Shown here piece by piece: positions 27,751 to 36,099 of a stretch of DNA of 63,118 nt. Position 1 is the first letter of the stretch. Each line of letters starts with the position of its first letter. The position numbers and the translations under genes are program-made. The notes under the pieces are model-generated. The model saw only the letters and a list, made by a program, of their open reading frames with translations. It ran no database searches and was not told the DNA's origin. Source of the DNA: Oceanospirillaceae bacterium (lineage in GTDB: Bacteria > Pseudomonadota > Gammaproteobacteria > Pseudomonadales > Oceanobacteraceae); assembly GCA_002723385.1 (NCBI GenBank), contig PBNY01000049.1, forward strand, positions 1 through 63,118, given 5' to 3'.

Positions 27751-28989
27751 CTAGTTAAGCAAGCGGTCAAACATCAGTACCGAGACCTGGGTTTCGGCTT
27801 CCTGACTGCCACCGTCTCTTGGTAACAGCAGATAGGCGTTGCTCTGGCTCACCGTCGTCAGCAGTGATGATCCCTGACGCTTGTGTGGACGAACCCGCAA
27901 CTCACCCGCTTCACTGACATAAACCTGTCCACGCTGGAAGTCCATTCGACCGGGGCGCTTGCGCACTGGCTGATCCAGTGTTGCTTTCAGTACCAGCTGA
28001 TTTTCCCGAGTCTCGCCTTCCATTGCCTGAATCAAGGGCACCACCAACTGGTGAAAGGTCACCATGGCGGAGACCGGATTGCCAGGCAGGCCAACATAAC
28101 GGCTGTCTGGCAGGCTGCCGAATGCGAAAGGTTTGCCGGGCTTGATCGCCAGGCGCCACAAATCAATCGATCCCAGCTCATCCAGCACAGTACGGCAGAA
28201 ATCCGCTTCACCAACGGAAACACCACCGGTCGTTACAACCAGATCAGCCTGCTGGTCGGCCTGTACAAACGCGGTTCTCAACGCATCCAGTTCATCTTCG
28301 ACCAGCCCCATGTCCACCACGTCGCAGCCGAGGCGCTTCAGCATCGGTATCAGGGTATAGCGGTTGGATTCATAGATGTGGCCATCCGGCAGCGGCGTGC
28401 CCGGCTGGCAGAGTTCGTCGCCAGTCGCGATCAAGGCAACTTTCAAGCGTGGTTTTACCGACACCTCGGCGATACCGACACCGGCGAGCAATCCAAGATC
28501 TGCGGGGCGCAAACGTCGTCCACCCTTGAGAACCACGTCGTCCTGATTGATTTCCTCGCCTCTGAGGCGGACGTTATCACCGATCTTCGGCAGTTTGCTG
28601 AAGCCAACCCAACCGGCATCATTGGTTTCTGCGTTTTCCTGCATTACCACGGTGTCTGCACCGGGGGGAATGGCTGCGCCCGTCATGATACGAGCGCAGC
28701 ATCCGGGTTCGAGTTCTTCGGTGGCCATGTCGCCAGCCAGTATTCGCTGGGAAATCCGAAACCACTGCTGCACGCCAAGGTCTTTGCCCCGCAAGGCATA
28801 ACCGTCCATGGCCGAATTATCGGCAGGGGGATGCGCCATCGGGCTGAATACGTCATCAGCCAGTACTCGCCCGTCGGCCTCCATAACATTCACATTTTCG
28901 CGGGTCTTGCTTGCTGACACATCGGCCAGAAGAATGGCCAGTGCCGATTCAACACTGATCAGATCCGGGTGATCACACACCGACATCAT
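27751..28989 (-). CDS. moeA: Molybdopterin molybdenumtransferase MoeA
   Basis: A 412-residue enzyme of normal length that inserts molybdate into adenylylated molybdopterin. Recognisable parts are the N-terminal NSAMDGYAL motif, the central GDEL...G.IY..N motif (TGDELCQPGTPLPDGHIYESN is the region) and TTGGVSVGEADF, with PGNPVSAMVTF in the later part. The start overlaps the end of the upstream FAH-family gene by 17 bases, so the two are cotranscribed. No other molybdopterin genes lie in the window. Confidence 0.95.
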   Translation of the reverse strand: MMSVCDHPDLISVESALAILLADVSASKTRENVNVMEADGRVLADDVFSPMAHPPADNSAMDGYALRGKDLGVQQWFRISQRILAGDMATEELEPGCCARIMTGAAIPPGADTVVMQENAETNDAGWVGFSKLPKIGDNVRLRGEEINQDDVVLKGGRRLRPADLGLLAGVGIAEVSVKPRLKVALIATGDELCQPGTPLPDGHIYESNRYTLIPMLKRLGCDVVDMGLVEDELDALRTAFVQADQQADLVVTTGGVSVGEADFCRTVLDELGSIDLWRLAIKPGKPFAFGSLPDSRYVGLPGNPVSAMVTFHQLVVPLIQAMEGETRENQLVLKATLDQPVRKRPGRMDFQRGQVYVSEAGELRVRPHKRQGSSLLTTVSQSNAYLLLPRDGGSQEAETQVSVLMFDRLLN

Positions 28990-29650
28990 TGTCTCCCATC
29001 ACCATGGTTTCCAGCTCAATCCAGTCTTGCAAGCTGGCCTCCAAACGATCTCCCGGTTTCAGAGGGCCGACCCCTGCCGGAGTGCCAGTGAGCACAATAT
29101 CCCCCGGCTCCAGCGTAAAGGTGCGACTGATTTCCACCAGCAAACCAACAATATTAAAAATCATCGCAGCGGTATTACCCTGCTGCTGCATCACCCCGTT
29201 GCGCTTCAGACACAGGGTCAGGTTGCGCCAGTCCGGTACCCGGCGGGTATCGACAAAACCGGACAACGGACAGCTGCCATCAAATGCCTTGGCGCGCTCC
29301 CATGGATGGCCATTGGCTTTCAGCTCGTTCTGGACATCGCGCAGGGTCAGATCCAGTCCAAGACCGATCCCGTCAATGGACAGATCCGCTTCGGACGCGG
29401 ATGCGTGCTTCAGACGTTTGCCAATCAAGAGGGCGATTTCCAGCTCGTGATGAACCTCGCCCTGATCCACCGGGATGGAAAATGCCGGCACCATCGGAAC
29501 AGCTGCAGAACCCGGTTTAATGAACAGAATCGGACTCTCCGGTACCGGATTGTTCAATTCCTTGGCATGGGCAGCGTAGTTACGGCCCACACACACGATC
29601 TTGCCAGTCGCGTGGCCGTATGGCTTCTGATTGAGATCAGCTATATACAT
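28973..29650 (-). CDS. Fumarylacetoacetate-hydrolase-family protein (YcgM/FAHD1 type)
   Basis: A 225-residue single-domain FAH protein. The metal ligands are visible in EVHHELEIALLIG (E..E.E), with the downstream Asp in GLGLDLTLRDVQ. VLTGTPAGVGPL is the usual FAH signature. Members hydrolyse acylpyruvates or decarboxylate oxaloacetate; the exact substrate cannot be read. It lies upstream of moeA and overlaps it by 17 bases, although no functional link is obvious. Confidence 0.9.
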   Translation of the reverse strand: MYIADLNQKPYGHATGKIVCVGRNYAAHAKELNNPVPESPILFIKPGSAAVPMVPAFSIPVDQGEVHHELEIALLIGKRLKHASASEADLSIDGIGLGLDLTLRDVQNELKANGHPWERAKAFDGSCPLSGFVDTRRVPDWRNLTLCLKRNGVMQQQGNTAAMIFNIVGLLVEISRTFTLEPGDIVLTGTPAGVGPLKPGDRLEASLQDWIELETMVMGDNDVGV

Positions 29651-29720
29651 GGAATGGTCACTTTCTGCGGTGTCAGAGATTTACTATAGCAATGACTCCA
29701 ATATCTGCACCAGCAAGTGC

Positions 29721-30143
29721 TCAATCGTGACCTGAAGAAGACCGGTTTTCATTGATACGGCGGTTCCATTCCTGCGATGGGCAGCACCAATCCGGCAGAT
29801 TAAGGGTCAATATACGATACAAAAAAGACAGGCTCTGAATGTCGATGTATTCAATACTGCAGCCAACCACTTCGTCATTGGCATGAACCCGGCGGCAGCA
29901 CAGGTGGATATTCTGGCCATCGGCAATCATCAAAGTGACTTCAAATACCTCATCCGTCGCAATCGCCAAAGGCTGCTCCGGCTGGCTCAACAGTGTGCCG
30001 CGCAGGCTCAATTCAAGGCAACACACGTCAACATCCCCCTGCGCCAGATGCACGACGGCACGACGCAGAAAAGGAATCCGGGTGTAACGCCGCAGGTTTT
30101 GGGGTGGCTTCATTCCAGAAGACTCGTCAGTGAAACGCTCCAC
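29721..30143 (-). CDS. PilZ-domain protein
   Basis: About 140 residues. RRYTRIPFLRRA gives the R-x3-R part of the c-di-GMP-binding motif; the second part, normally DxSxxG, appears as ELSLRG, with Glu for Asp. The fold continues with the strands FEVTLMIADGQNI and VGCSIEYIDIQSLSFLYRIL. Such proteins bind c-di-GMP and alter pili, flagella or polysaccharide export. The start may be GTG at 30143 or ATG at 30113. It is divergent from the 30314 small-gene cluster. Confidence 0.85.
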   Translation of the reverse strand: MERFTDESSGMKPPQNLRRYTRIPFLRRAVVHLAQGDVDVCCLELSLRGTLLSQPEQPLAIATDEVFEVTLMIADGQNIHLCCRRVHANDEVVGCSIEYIDIQSLSFLYRILTLNLPDWCCPSQEWNRRINENRSSSGHD

Positions 30144-30313
30144 TAACAGGTGTAGCAGACGCAGGTCACTCCCGTACGAATCGCGACAGGTTAGTCAGCC
30201 TGAATCAGGCACTCTTTCGTTGGTAGTAGCACATGGCCCGGTCTGGCAAGCTGCTTGCAACAGCCATCAGGAGAGCGACAAACAACCACACACTATCCTG
30301 ATGGAGGCTGCCC

Positions 30314-30712
30314 ATGTCCCTGTTTTGCGGCGCTTATTTGCCAGACAACTCACTGAACGAGAGCAGCTTTGTCAGCTCTCTCACAAACGTTGCACTGAAC
30401 CTCACACGCCGATTTGGCCCGTTGCATCAGAAACAGGGGCCACATGTGGATCTCTACTTCCTGTTGCCAACCACCACCGAAGTGCCGAATTTCCGTGGTA
30501 TGCGTTTTCACTCGTTCGATTCCAAACACCAGCGACTGAGGCTGGAATCGAGTGTCCCGGCGCATCTGGTGGAATCACGCCACAGCCAGGCCTATGTGCT
30601 GGCAGCCATCAAGGATGCGGTTGAAAACGCCGAGGAATTCTTTTCCTCACAAAACATCCGTTTTGATCGTCAACATTACGACAACGCGCTGGATGAACTG
30701 ATCGGAGCCTGA
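30314..30712 (+). CDS. Conserved-looking small protein of unknown function
   Basis: A 132-residue soluble protein. It begins MSLFCGAYLPDNSLNESSF and has a central segment HVDLYFLLPTTTEVPNFRGMRF, then a helical C-terminal half (VLAAIKDAVENAEEFF). No family is recognised. It is followed after 2 bp by a rhodanese gene and then a third small gene with an overlapping start, so the three form an operon. The operon is convergent with an AAA+ ATPase gene, and a shared process is possible but unproven. Confidence 0.75.
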   Translation: MSLFCGAYLPDNSLNESSFVSSLTNVALNLTRRFGPLHQKQGPHVDLYFLLPTTTEVPNFRGMRFHSFDSKHQRLRLESSVPAHLVESRHSQAYVLAAIKDAVENAEEFFSSQNIRFDRQHYDNALDELIGA

Positions 30713-30714
30713 CC

Positions 30715-31035
30715 ATGACGAGCATCAAAACCATTCAATGCGAAGACGTCCCGGCGTTGCTGGCGCAACACGACACCCTGATTCTGGATTGTCGGGATCT
30801 GGGTGATTACCGCAATGGCCATATGGACGGTGCCATGCACTCCCACGATGATCTGGTTGAAGGACTGATTCGACGCGGCGACAAATCCCGCACCATGCTG
30901 ATTTATTGCTACAGCGACCACCGCAGTGAACACCTGACCGAATTTTTTACCGGGTTTGGCTTCGGTAGCGTCTACAACCTCGCCGGGGGATACAACCGCT
31001 GGCAGCAGCAAGGTCAGGAATCAGGTCATGGCTGA
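30715..31035 (+). CDS. Single-domain rhodanese (GlpE/PspE-like)
   Basis: A 106-residue rhodanese domain. LILDCRDLGDYRNGHMDGAMH is the N-terminal signature region and IYCYSDHRSEHL the catalytic loop with the active Cys. NLAGGYNRW near the end is typical. It could move sulfane sulfur to a partner protein. It starts 2 bp after the preceding gene and its last 8 bases overlap the next start, which indicates a tightly coupled operon. Confidence 0.9.
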   Translation: MTSIKTIQCEDVPALLAQHDTLILDCRDLGDYRNGHMDGAMHSHDDLVEGLIRRGDKSRTMLIYCYSDHRSEHLTEFFTGFGFGSVYNLAGGYNRWQQQGQESGHG

Positions 31036-31432
31036 TACAACCGCCTCCGGTACAACTCGTCCTGCCCCTAACATCTGGTCGATGAAGAAACACCAGAGCA
31101 TCAAGCACCTGCTGTTGCTGTTGAACGAACAATTGGGGCAAGGCGCCTTTGTCATTGATGACCAGACGGATACCAGCGCCCGATCCATCTACGTGCGTCA
31201 TACCGAAGACGGCGACGTCAGCGCCTACTTGTACACCGTGGGACAGGACTTCGAGCGCTATGGAGTACATCTGGAATACCCACACTCACCCGAGACCCAA
31301 TGGGTGTTTGAAGCCATGGAAAACCTGTCCCTGGGTTCGCTGGTCGAGGTACTGGCGGCTCATTTTGATATCGACACCATCGCCCCATTACCCAGCCATT
31401 CCCCCAACAGGCGGCTGCCCGGCATTGGCTGA
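31028..31432 (+). CDS. Small soluble protein of unknown function
   Basis: A 134-residue protein. After a low-complexity start (MADTTASGTTRPAPN) it has a mixed fold with FVIDDQTDTSARSIYVRH and VGQDFERYGVHLEYPH. The frame is open further upstream, but the ATG at 31028 has AGGAA before it and overlaps the rhodanese stop by 8 bases. No family is recognised. It ends 43 bp before the stop of the convergent AAA+ gene. Confidence 0.75.
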   Translation: MADTTASGTTRPAPNIWSMKKHQSIKHLLLLLNEQLGQGAFVIDDQTDTSARSIYVRHTEDGDVSAYLYTVGQDFERYGVHLEYPHSPETQWVFEAMENLSLGSLVEVLAAHFDIDTIAPLPSHSPNRRLPGIG

Positions 31433-31475
31433 CCGCACCGGATCATGAGGTCAGCCCAAGGCTCGGTTGCCAATA

Positions 31476-33173
31476 TCAGCGCTGCATATCCATTCCCCGG
31501 AAACCACTGCAGCGCTCGAACACATCCAGACCGGGTTCTACCGACTTGTGGTGGCAGTACTTGGCCACCAGCTTCGCCAGCCCCTTGATGTCGCGACCAC
31601 AGGCGTCCGGGAATAACTCGCCCAACTGCTGAATCGAACGCTCGTCCAGCTCCAGCCCGAACTGACGGGACATCACCGACCAGATGCGCTTGCGGTCTTC
31701 CAGCTCGGGCGGCTGATACTTGATCAGTGCAATGCAACGACTGACGATGGCCTCGTCGATATCGTGAATCCGGTTGGTGGTCAAAAACAGCAAACCGTTA
31801 AAGTATTCCAGTACCCGCAGAAACACACCAACCACCGCATTGGCGGCAATGTTGTCGTCACGACGCTTGATGTACACATCGGCCTCGTCGATCAGCATAA
31901 CCGCTCCCCAACGCTGGGCACGGGTCAGGGTGTCTTTGAGTGCCTGCTCCATTTCCATCACATTCAAACCCAGCTGGCCGGAATGCACCCGGTACAAGGG
32001 CCGCTGAATGATTTCGGAATAGACCTCAGCGGTCAGCGTTTTACCCACACCGGCAGGCCCGGCGCACAGCACCGTGGTGCCACCCGATTTGCCCGCCACC
32101 ACATCATCCAGCAGTAAATCCATTTCCGCCGTCAGAATATCAATCAGGTCGGTATGCTCCGGCGGCAGGACCAGCTTGTCCTTGAGCTCTGGCTGGTAGC
32201 GATACACCCTCATGTCGTCCACATGTACCCAGACGTGGTGATGAAGTTCCAGATGGAACATCAACAGAAAACCATGCACCGGCATTTCCGTGAACAATCC
32301 TTCCGGCAAATTCGCAACGGCTTGTTCAACCACCGCTTCAACCCGGTCGTTATAGTTCGAACTGCGACCGGCCTTGCGCAGGTATTTACCGGCCACCTGA
32401 CCGGGCAACTGCAAATTCAACTCCCGGTTCTGCAGCACGTCTTCGTCATTGACCAGACGCGCCCAGCCACCACTGGATGACAACACCACCTGGGTCTTGC
32501 GCGACCAGTCGGTTGAACGATGATTGGCAGTGGGGTCTTCGGTGTAGATCGCCGTCCCGGTTGCCTCGAACTGGGTACCGGTTTGTGGCCGCCAGGAAAA
32601 ATACTGCGCCATGGAAGCATCGTAGGCAGCCAGCATCTGCGGCGTCTCACGCAAATAGCCCTTGGCGATCAGCATTTCCGGCAGGGTGCGGCCTTCGATA
32701 TCACGCTCGGTAAAGGTCAGGGTTTTGGTGGTCACCCTGGCCATTGAATTGGCCTTCAGTTCGAGCAACACACGTCCGGATTCCTCTTCGCCGGGCGGTG
32801 TGTAGTCGAGTCGGGTTACAACAAACGGCAGTGGTTTTCCGGCTTCATTCACCCGAAACAGCCAACCCCGAGTGACGTTCTCGCTCAGATACTGAAGCAA
32901 ATCCGGCACCAGACTCTCCAACTGACCTTCTTCGTAAGGTTCAGCGGCATGTCCCATCGCTTCCAGCAAGGTGGCCACCAACGCAGCACGGCTCTTCATT
33001 GGCTCGCCCGCCGCCAGGTACAAGCGATGCAAATGCTCGACATGCTGACGCGCCAGCTGCTGAAACATCACTTCGGCGCGATTACCAAATCGCAGCTGCT
33101 CCGCCAGAAACGTCAGTTCTTCAAACTCCCCCACCAGAGCATCAACAAAGTCTTTGTCGATTACGAATTTCAT
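31476..33173 (-). CDS. Large AAA+ ATPase with long unknown N-terminal domain
   Basis: A 565-residue protein. The first 340 residues form a domain I do not recognise, with mixed strands and helices. Residues 345-560 are one AAA+ module: Walker A GPAGVGKT (372-379), Walker B VMLIDEAD (425-432), sensor 1 LFLTTNR, and arginine-finger and sensor 2 regions (AIVSRC, CGRDIKGL). It lacks protease or membrane segments. The frame extends to 33281, but MKFVIDKDF at 33173 has an AGAGG box. It is convergent with the three-gene rhodanese operon. The single ATPase module after a long substrate-type domain suggests a remodelling machine whose client is unknown. Confidence 0.85.
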   Translation of the reverse strand: MKFVIDKDFVDALVGEFEELTFLAEQLRFGNRAEVMFQQLARQHVEHLHRLYLAAGEPMKSRAALVATLLEAMGHAAEPYEEGQLESLVPDLLQYLSENVTRGWLFRVNEAGKPLPFVVTRLDYTPPGEEESGRVLLELKANSMARVTTKTLTFTERDIEGRTLPEMLIAKGYLRETPQMLAAYDASMAQYFSWRPQTGTQFEATGTAIYTEDPTANHRSTDWSRKTQVVLSSSGGWARLVNDEDVLQNRELNLQLPGQVAGKYLRKAGRSSNYNDRVEAVVEQAVANLPEGLFTEMPVHGFLLMFHLELHHHVWVHVDDMRVYRYQPELKDKLVLPPEHTDLIDILTAEMDLLLDDVVAGKSGGTTVLCAGPAGVGKTLTAEVYSEIIQRPLYRVHSGQLGLNVMEMEQALKDTLTRAQRWGAVMLIDEADVYIKRRDDNIAANAVVGVFLRVLEYFNGLLFLTTNRIHDIDEAIVSRCIALIKYQPPELEDRKRIWSVMSRQFGLELDERSIQQLGELFPDACGRDIKGLAKLVAKYCHHKSVEPGLDVFERCSGFRGMDMQR

Positions 33174-33344
33174 ACGCCCGTCGCCTCTTGTGTTCGTCAA
33201 TTCATTAACAGAGAGAACTGCAAGGCGAGGGCCATCTGAAAACCGGGTAAAAACCCGGAAATCAGCGTGTTTGAAGGGCAAAAGTGATGCGATTGCGACA
33301 GAAAAACCGTCCGCTGTGGGGTTTACGACTTCAACACCGCGTTG

Positions 33345-34547
33345 TCAAAGTGACTGGAGCACCTGCTTCAAACGTGCCAGGCCATCCTCAAGCGTCGATT
33401 TCGGACACGCAAAATTCAGGCGGATAAACCGGTTTTCCTGCTGTCCGGGCAGAAAACCGCTGCCGCTGCTGATGCGTAACTCGCCATCCTCCAGCAAACG
33501 CTTCGCCAGCTCCGTACCGTTCAGGCCAATGGCTGAACAATCGATCCAGGCCAAATAGGTCGACTGTTGCGGATACAACTTCAGTTGCGGCAACTCTTGC
33601 TGAAGAAAGTGCTGAATGTGCTGAAAGTTGCGGTAGAGATAGACGTTCAGAGCATCAACCCAATCTGCCCCGTGATCGTAGGCGGCCATCGAACCGACAA
33701 CGCCGAACGGATTGACGCCTTGAATCTCGTGCTCTCGCAACGCCTTGAGCACCTTTACACGCAAGGCACGATCTGCGATCACAGCATTGCCGATTTGCAA
33801 CCCGGCCAGATTGAAGGTCTTGCCCGGAGCCATCAGCGTGATGCAATTCGCCAGATGATCCGGCGACAACGACGCAAACGGTCGATGAGCTTCACCGGGA
33901 AACAGCAAGTCGCAGTGGATTTCATCACTCACCACCGTGACGTTATGGCGCAGGCAAATCTCGCCCAGACGCAACAGCTCGTCGTCACGCCATACTCGCC
34001 CGGACGGATTATGCGGGTGGCACAGCAACATCACTTTAACGTCCGGCGCGGCGGCTTGCTGCTCCAGATCATCCCAATCGACCTGATAGATTCCGGTGCT
34101 GGCGGCATCCGCGCTGTCCGTCATCACCAGTTTGTTTTCAACAATGCGACCACCGATGCGTTCAATCGACGAGAAGAAACAGTGATACACCGGCGTCTGC
34201 ACCATCACGCCATCACCGGGCTGAATCAAGGCCCGCAAAATCGAGGATATGGCAGGCACAATGCCGATGGTCGGCAAAATCCAGTCGTGCTCCAGCGCAA
34301 AGCCATAACGACGCTCAGACCAACCCGCAACAGCGGCGTAATACTCCTCCGGCACCCAGGTGTAGCCAAACACACCGTGATCCACCCGCTGCCGCAACGC
34401 CTCCAGCACCACCTCCGGTGCCTTGAAATCCATATCAGCGACAAACATCGGCAAAGTGTGATCCGACGGATTCGAATCCCACTTGTAACACCCCGATCCT
34501 CGGCGCGGGACAACAGTATCAAAATCAAATTGGCTGGCATCGGTCAT
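33345..34547 (-). CDS. PLP-dependent aminotransferase/cystathionine beta-lyase (MalY/PatB type)
   Basis: A 400-residue fold-type I PLP enzyme. The PLP lysine is in MAPGKTFNLAGL; HPHNPSGRVW and SDEIHCDLLF are typical of the MalY/PatB C-S lyase group, which cleave cystathionine or cysteine conjugates to pyruvate, ammonia and a thiol. The final region LRISSGSGFLPGQQENRFIRLNFA contains the substrate-carboxylate arginine. It lies at the left edge of the accessory island; codon use appears like the core genes. Confidence 0.9.
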   Translation of the reverse strand: MTDASQFDFDTVVPRRGSGCYKWDSNPSDHTLPMFVADMDFKAPEVVLEALRQRVDHGVFGYTWVPEEYYAAVAGWSERRYGFALEHDWILPTIGIVPAISSILRALIQPGDGVMVQTPVYHCFFSSIERIGGRIVENKLVMTDSADAASTGIYQVDWDDLEQQAAAPDVKVMLLCHPHNPSGRVWRDDELLRLGEICLRHNVTVVSDEIHCDLLFPGEAHRPFASLSPDHLANCITLMAPGKTFNLAGLQIGNAVIADRALRVKVLKALREHEIQGVNPFGVVGSMAAYDHGADWVDALNVYLYRNFQHIQHFLQQELPQLKLYPQQSTYLAWIDCSAIGLNGTELAKRLLEDGELRISSGSGFLPGQQENRFIRLNFACPKSTLEDGLARLKQVLQSL

Positions 34548-34692
34548 GGCGGTACGACTGGGTTATGAAAGGAGTGTTAGAGGGTAGCGTGTTTGCCCAG
34601 AAAATGCTGTTCGGAAAGTGCCTTCACTCCTTGATCGTGCTACAGTTTTTTGTAATCCGAATTGATCACAACATCGTCAAAGGAGGCTTCGG

Positions 34693-34902
34693 GTGAAAAC
34701 AAAAATTGATCGTACTCTTTACCCGGAGCTGGATTTATTGCTTTGGGACAGAGCAGAGCGCTATATCACTCCCAAAGAGGCATTCGCCACCTATGAAAAA
34801 CGCTGGCGCTACCTGAACTCTGAAACAATAACAGACCGCGAACAAGCTCTTATTGCTCAGCTAACCAACACAATTGGCCATGGCCATTTCCTTGTGGCAT
34901 GA
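34693..34902 (+). CDS. Small AbiE-type antitoxin-like protein
   Basis: A 69-residue acidic-basic protein with a GTG start at 34693 and a very strong ribosome-binding site, AAAGGAGG. The sequence EKRWRYLNSETITDREQALIAQL is helical. It overlaps the next gene by 4 bases (ATGA). Small genes placed directly before nucleotidyltransferase toxins of the AbiEii/MenT class usually encode their antitoxins or a partner; this gene is shorter than classical AbiEi, so the antitoxin role is inferred from position. Confidence 0.7.
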   Translation: MKTKIDRTLYPELDLLLWDRAERYITPKEAFATYEKRWRYLNSETITDREQALIAQLTNTIGHGHFLVA

Positions 34903-35627
34903 AATTCATTCGAGCTCGTCACCAGCTTATTTTCAAAATTCTTGAAGAGTTTGACTCCGACTACTTACAACAAAACAACATTCTATTCGGTGGAGGTACT
35001 CGTATCGCCATGGAACTTGGTGAATTTCGGGAATCCACCGATATAGATTTCTGCTGTGTTGGAAAAACGTCATACCGAGCAGTACGTTCAGAAACAACAT
35101 CAGATTCCTTAGGTTCTTTACTGAAGCCTGACACTTCCTTGAAATTTGTACGAGATATTCGTGCAGATCGGGATGCCGTCAGAACATTTGTATCTTTAGG
35201 AGAAAGTGGGCCAGCCGTAAAGCTGGAATTTATTCACTTTGATTATGATGACTTGGCAGCCGACCAGGATTCAGACTTTCCCGTTCCGGTTCTTGATAAA
35301 ACGTCCTGCTGGCTTAACAAATTATTGGCTAATGCAGATCGTTATATGTCATCTGATAGAAAAGACATACTGGATCTCTGCATGATGCACCGTTGCTGGG
35401 GGAAAATTCCTGAAAAGGCTTGGCAACAGGCAGATGATATTTATAGCCAAAAAATAGTGCTTGATGGATTGGATAAAGCGCTTTCGAATATTCAGAAAGA
35501 TCCAAATAACGCCTTTAATATTGCAACCAACTCACTGGCCATGACATCAGAACTAGCCGATGAGTTAATCAACAAAGTTTCTCGAAGATTGGCTTCAGAA
35601 GTAACCAAGCGGCAGAAAAAAAATTAA
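34899..35627 (+). CDS. Nucleotidyltransferase toxin of the AbiEii/AbiGii family
   Basis: A 242-residue protein. GGGTRIA (31-37) and RESTDIDF (44-51) form the nucleotidyltransferase signature; the later K/R-D-x-x-DL (RKDILDL) matches the AbiEii pattern. Members of this family inactivate tRNAs by adding nucleotides and act in phage-abortive toxin-antitoxin systems. The gene overlaps the small upstream gene by 4 bases. The codon use and AT content are unlike the neighbouring housekeeping genes, which suggests transfer. Confidence 0.88.
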   Translation: MKFIRARHQLIFKILEEFDSDYLQQNNILFGGGTRIAMELGEFRESTDIDFCCVGKTSYRAVRSETTSDSLGSLLKPDTSLKFVRDIRADRDAVRTFVSLGESGPAVKLEFIHFDYDDLAADQDSDFPVPVLDKTSCWLNKLLANADRYMSSDRKDILDLCMMHRCWGKIPEKAWQQADDIYSQKIVLDGLDKALSNIQKDPNNAFNIATNSLAMTSELADELINKVSRRLASEVTKRQKKN

Positions 35628-35641
35628 TCCCTCACATAACA

Positions 35642-35671
35642 GGTGTAATACGCTTCGCTATTACACCCTAC
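35642..35671 (+). repeat. Hairpin repeat, copy 1 (inverted relative to copy 2)
   Basis: GGTGTAATA and TATTACACC pair around CGCTTCGC, followed by CTAC. It is the same sequence, with a few changes, as the inverted copy at 35982-36011. It lies 15 bases after the toxin stop. Confidence 0.85.
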
Positions 35672-35678
35672 GGCTGGA

Positions 35679-35897
35679 TCAATCATCATCCTGCATTGGA
35701 ATGGAATTATTACCCGAATCCAGACTGGCTATTTTTTCAGAAATACTGGTTTTTTCCGACTCAGACAAAGAGATTGATTCATTATCAATACAGAATATAT
35801 GCTCGCCGATGGAACCGTCGAACTTTATCTTCCCTAAAATATCACCACTTGCGCTAATACAATCAAGCTCTTGTTGTATTGGAAAGAACAGTACCAT
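35679..35897 (-). CDS. Small acidic protein between inverted hairpin repeats
   Basis: A 72-residue protein, rich in Asp, Glu, Ser and Ile, ending in a strongly acidic tail (PMQDDD). GAGGT lies 7 bases before the ATG at 35897, a good ribosome-binding site. No domain or membrane segment is seen and no family is recognised. It is the only gene inside the 370-bp segment bounded by the two hairpin repeats, and it runs opposite to its neighbours. An orphan cargo gene or a small regulator are both possible. Confidence 0.55.
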   Translation of the reverse strand: MVLFFPIQQELDCISASGDILGKIKFDGSIGEHIFCIDNESISLSESEKTSISEKIASLDSGNNSIPMQDDD

Positions 35898-35981
35898 CTA
35901 AGACCTCACTCTCAGGTATATTTTGTTTTTCATGATAATCGCAGATGAGATTCACTTCAACGCCACGCTGCTTCCAAACAA

Positions 35982-36011
35982 GTAGGGTGTATTAGCGAAG
36001 CGTAATACAAC
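35982..36011 (-). repeat. Hairpin repeat, copy 2 (inverted)
   Basis: Read on the minus strand this is GTTGTATTACGCTTCGC then TAATACACCCTAC, differing from copy 1 at only a few positions. The pair bounds a 370-bp segment. The sequence resembles dispersed REP-like hairpins found in many gammaproteobacteria. Confidence 0.85.
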
Positions 36012-36099
36012 TAACACGTTCCAATAAAACCAAGTAAACTGATCAAACTATTTATATCAACCGCCTTCACGAAAGTTAAACAATCACAGCGAGAGATTG

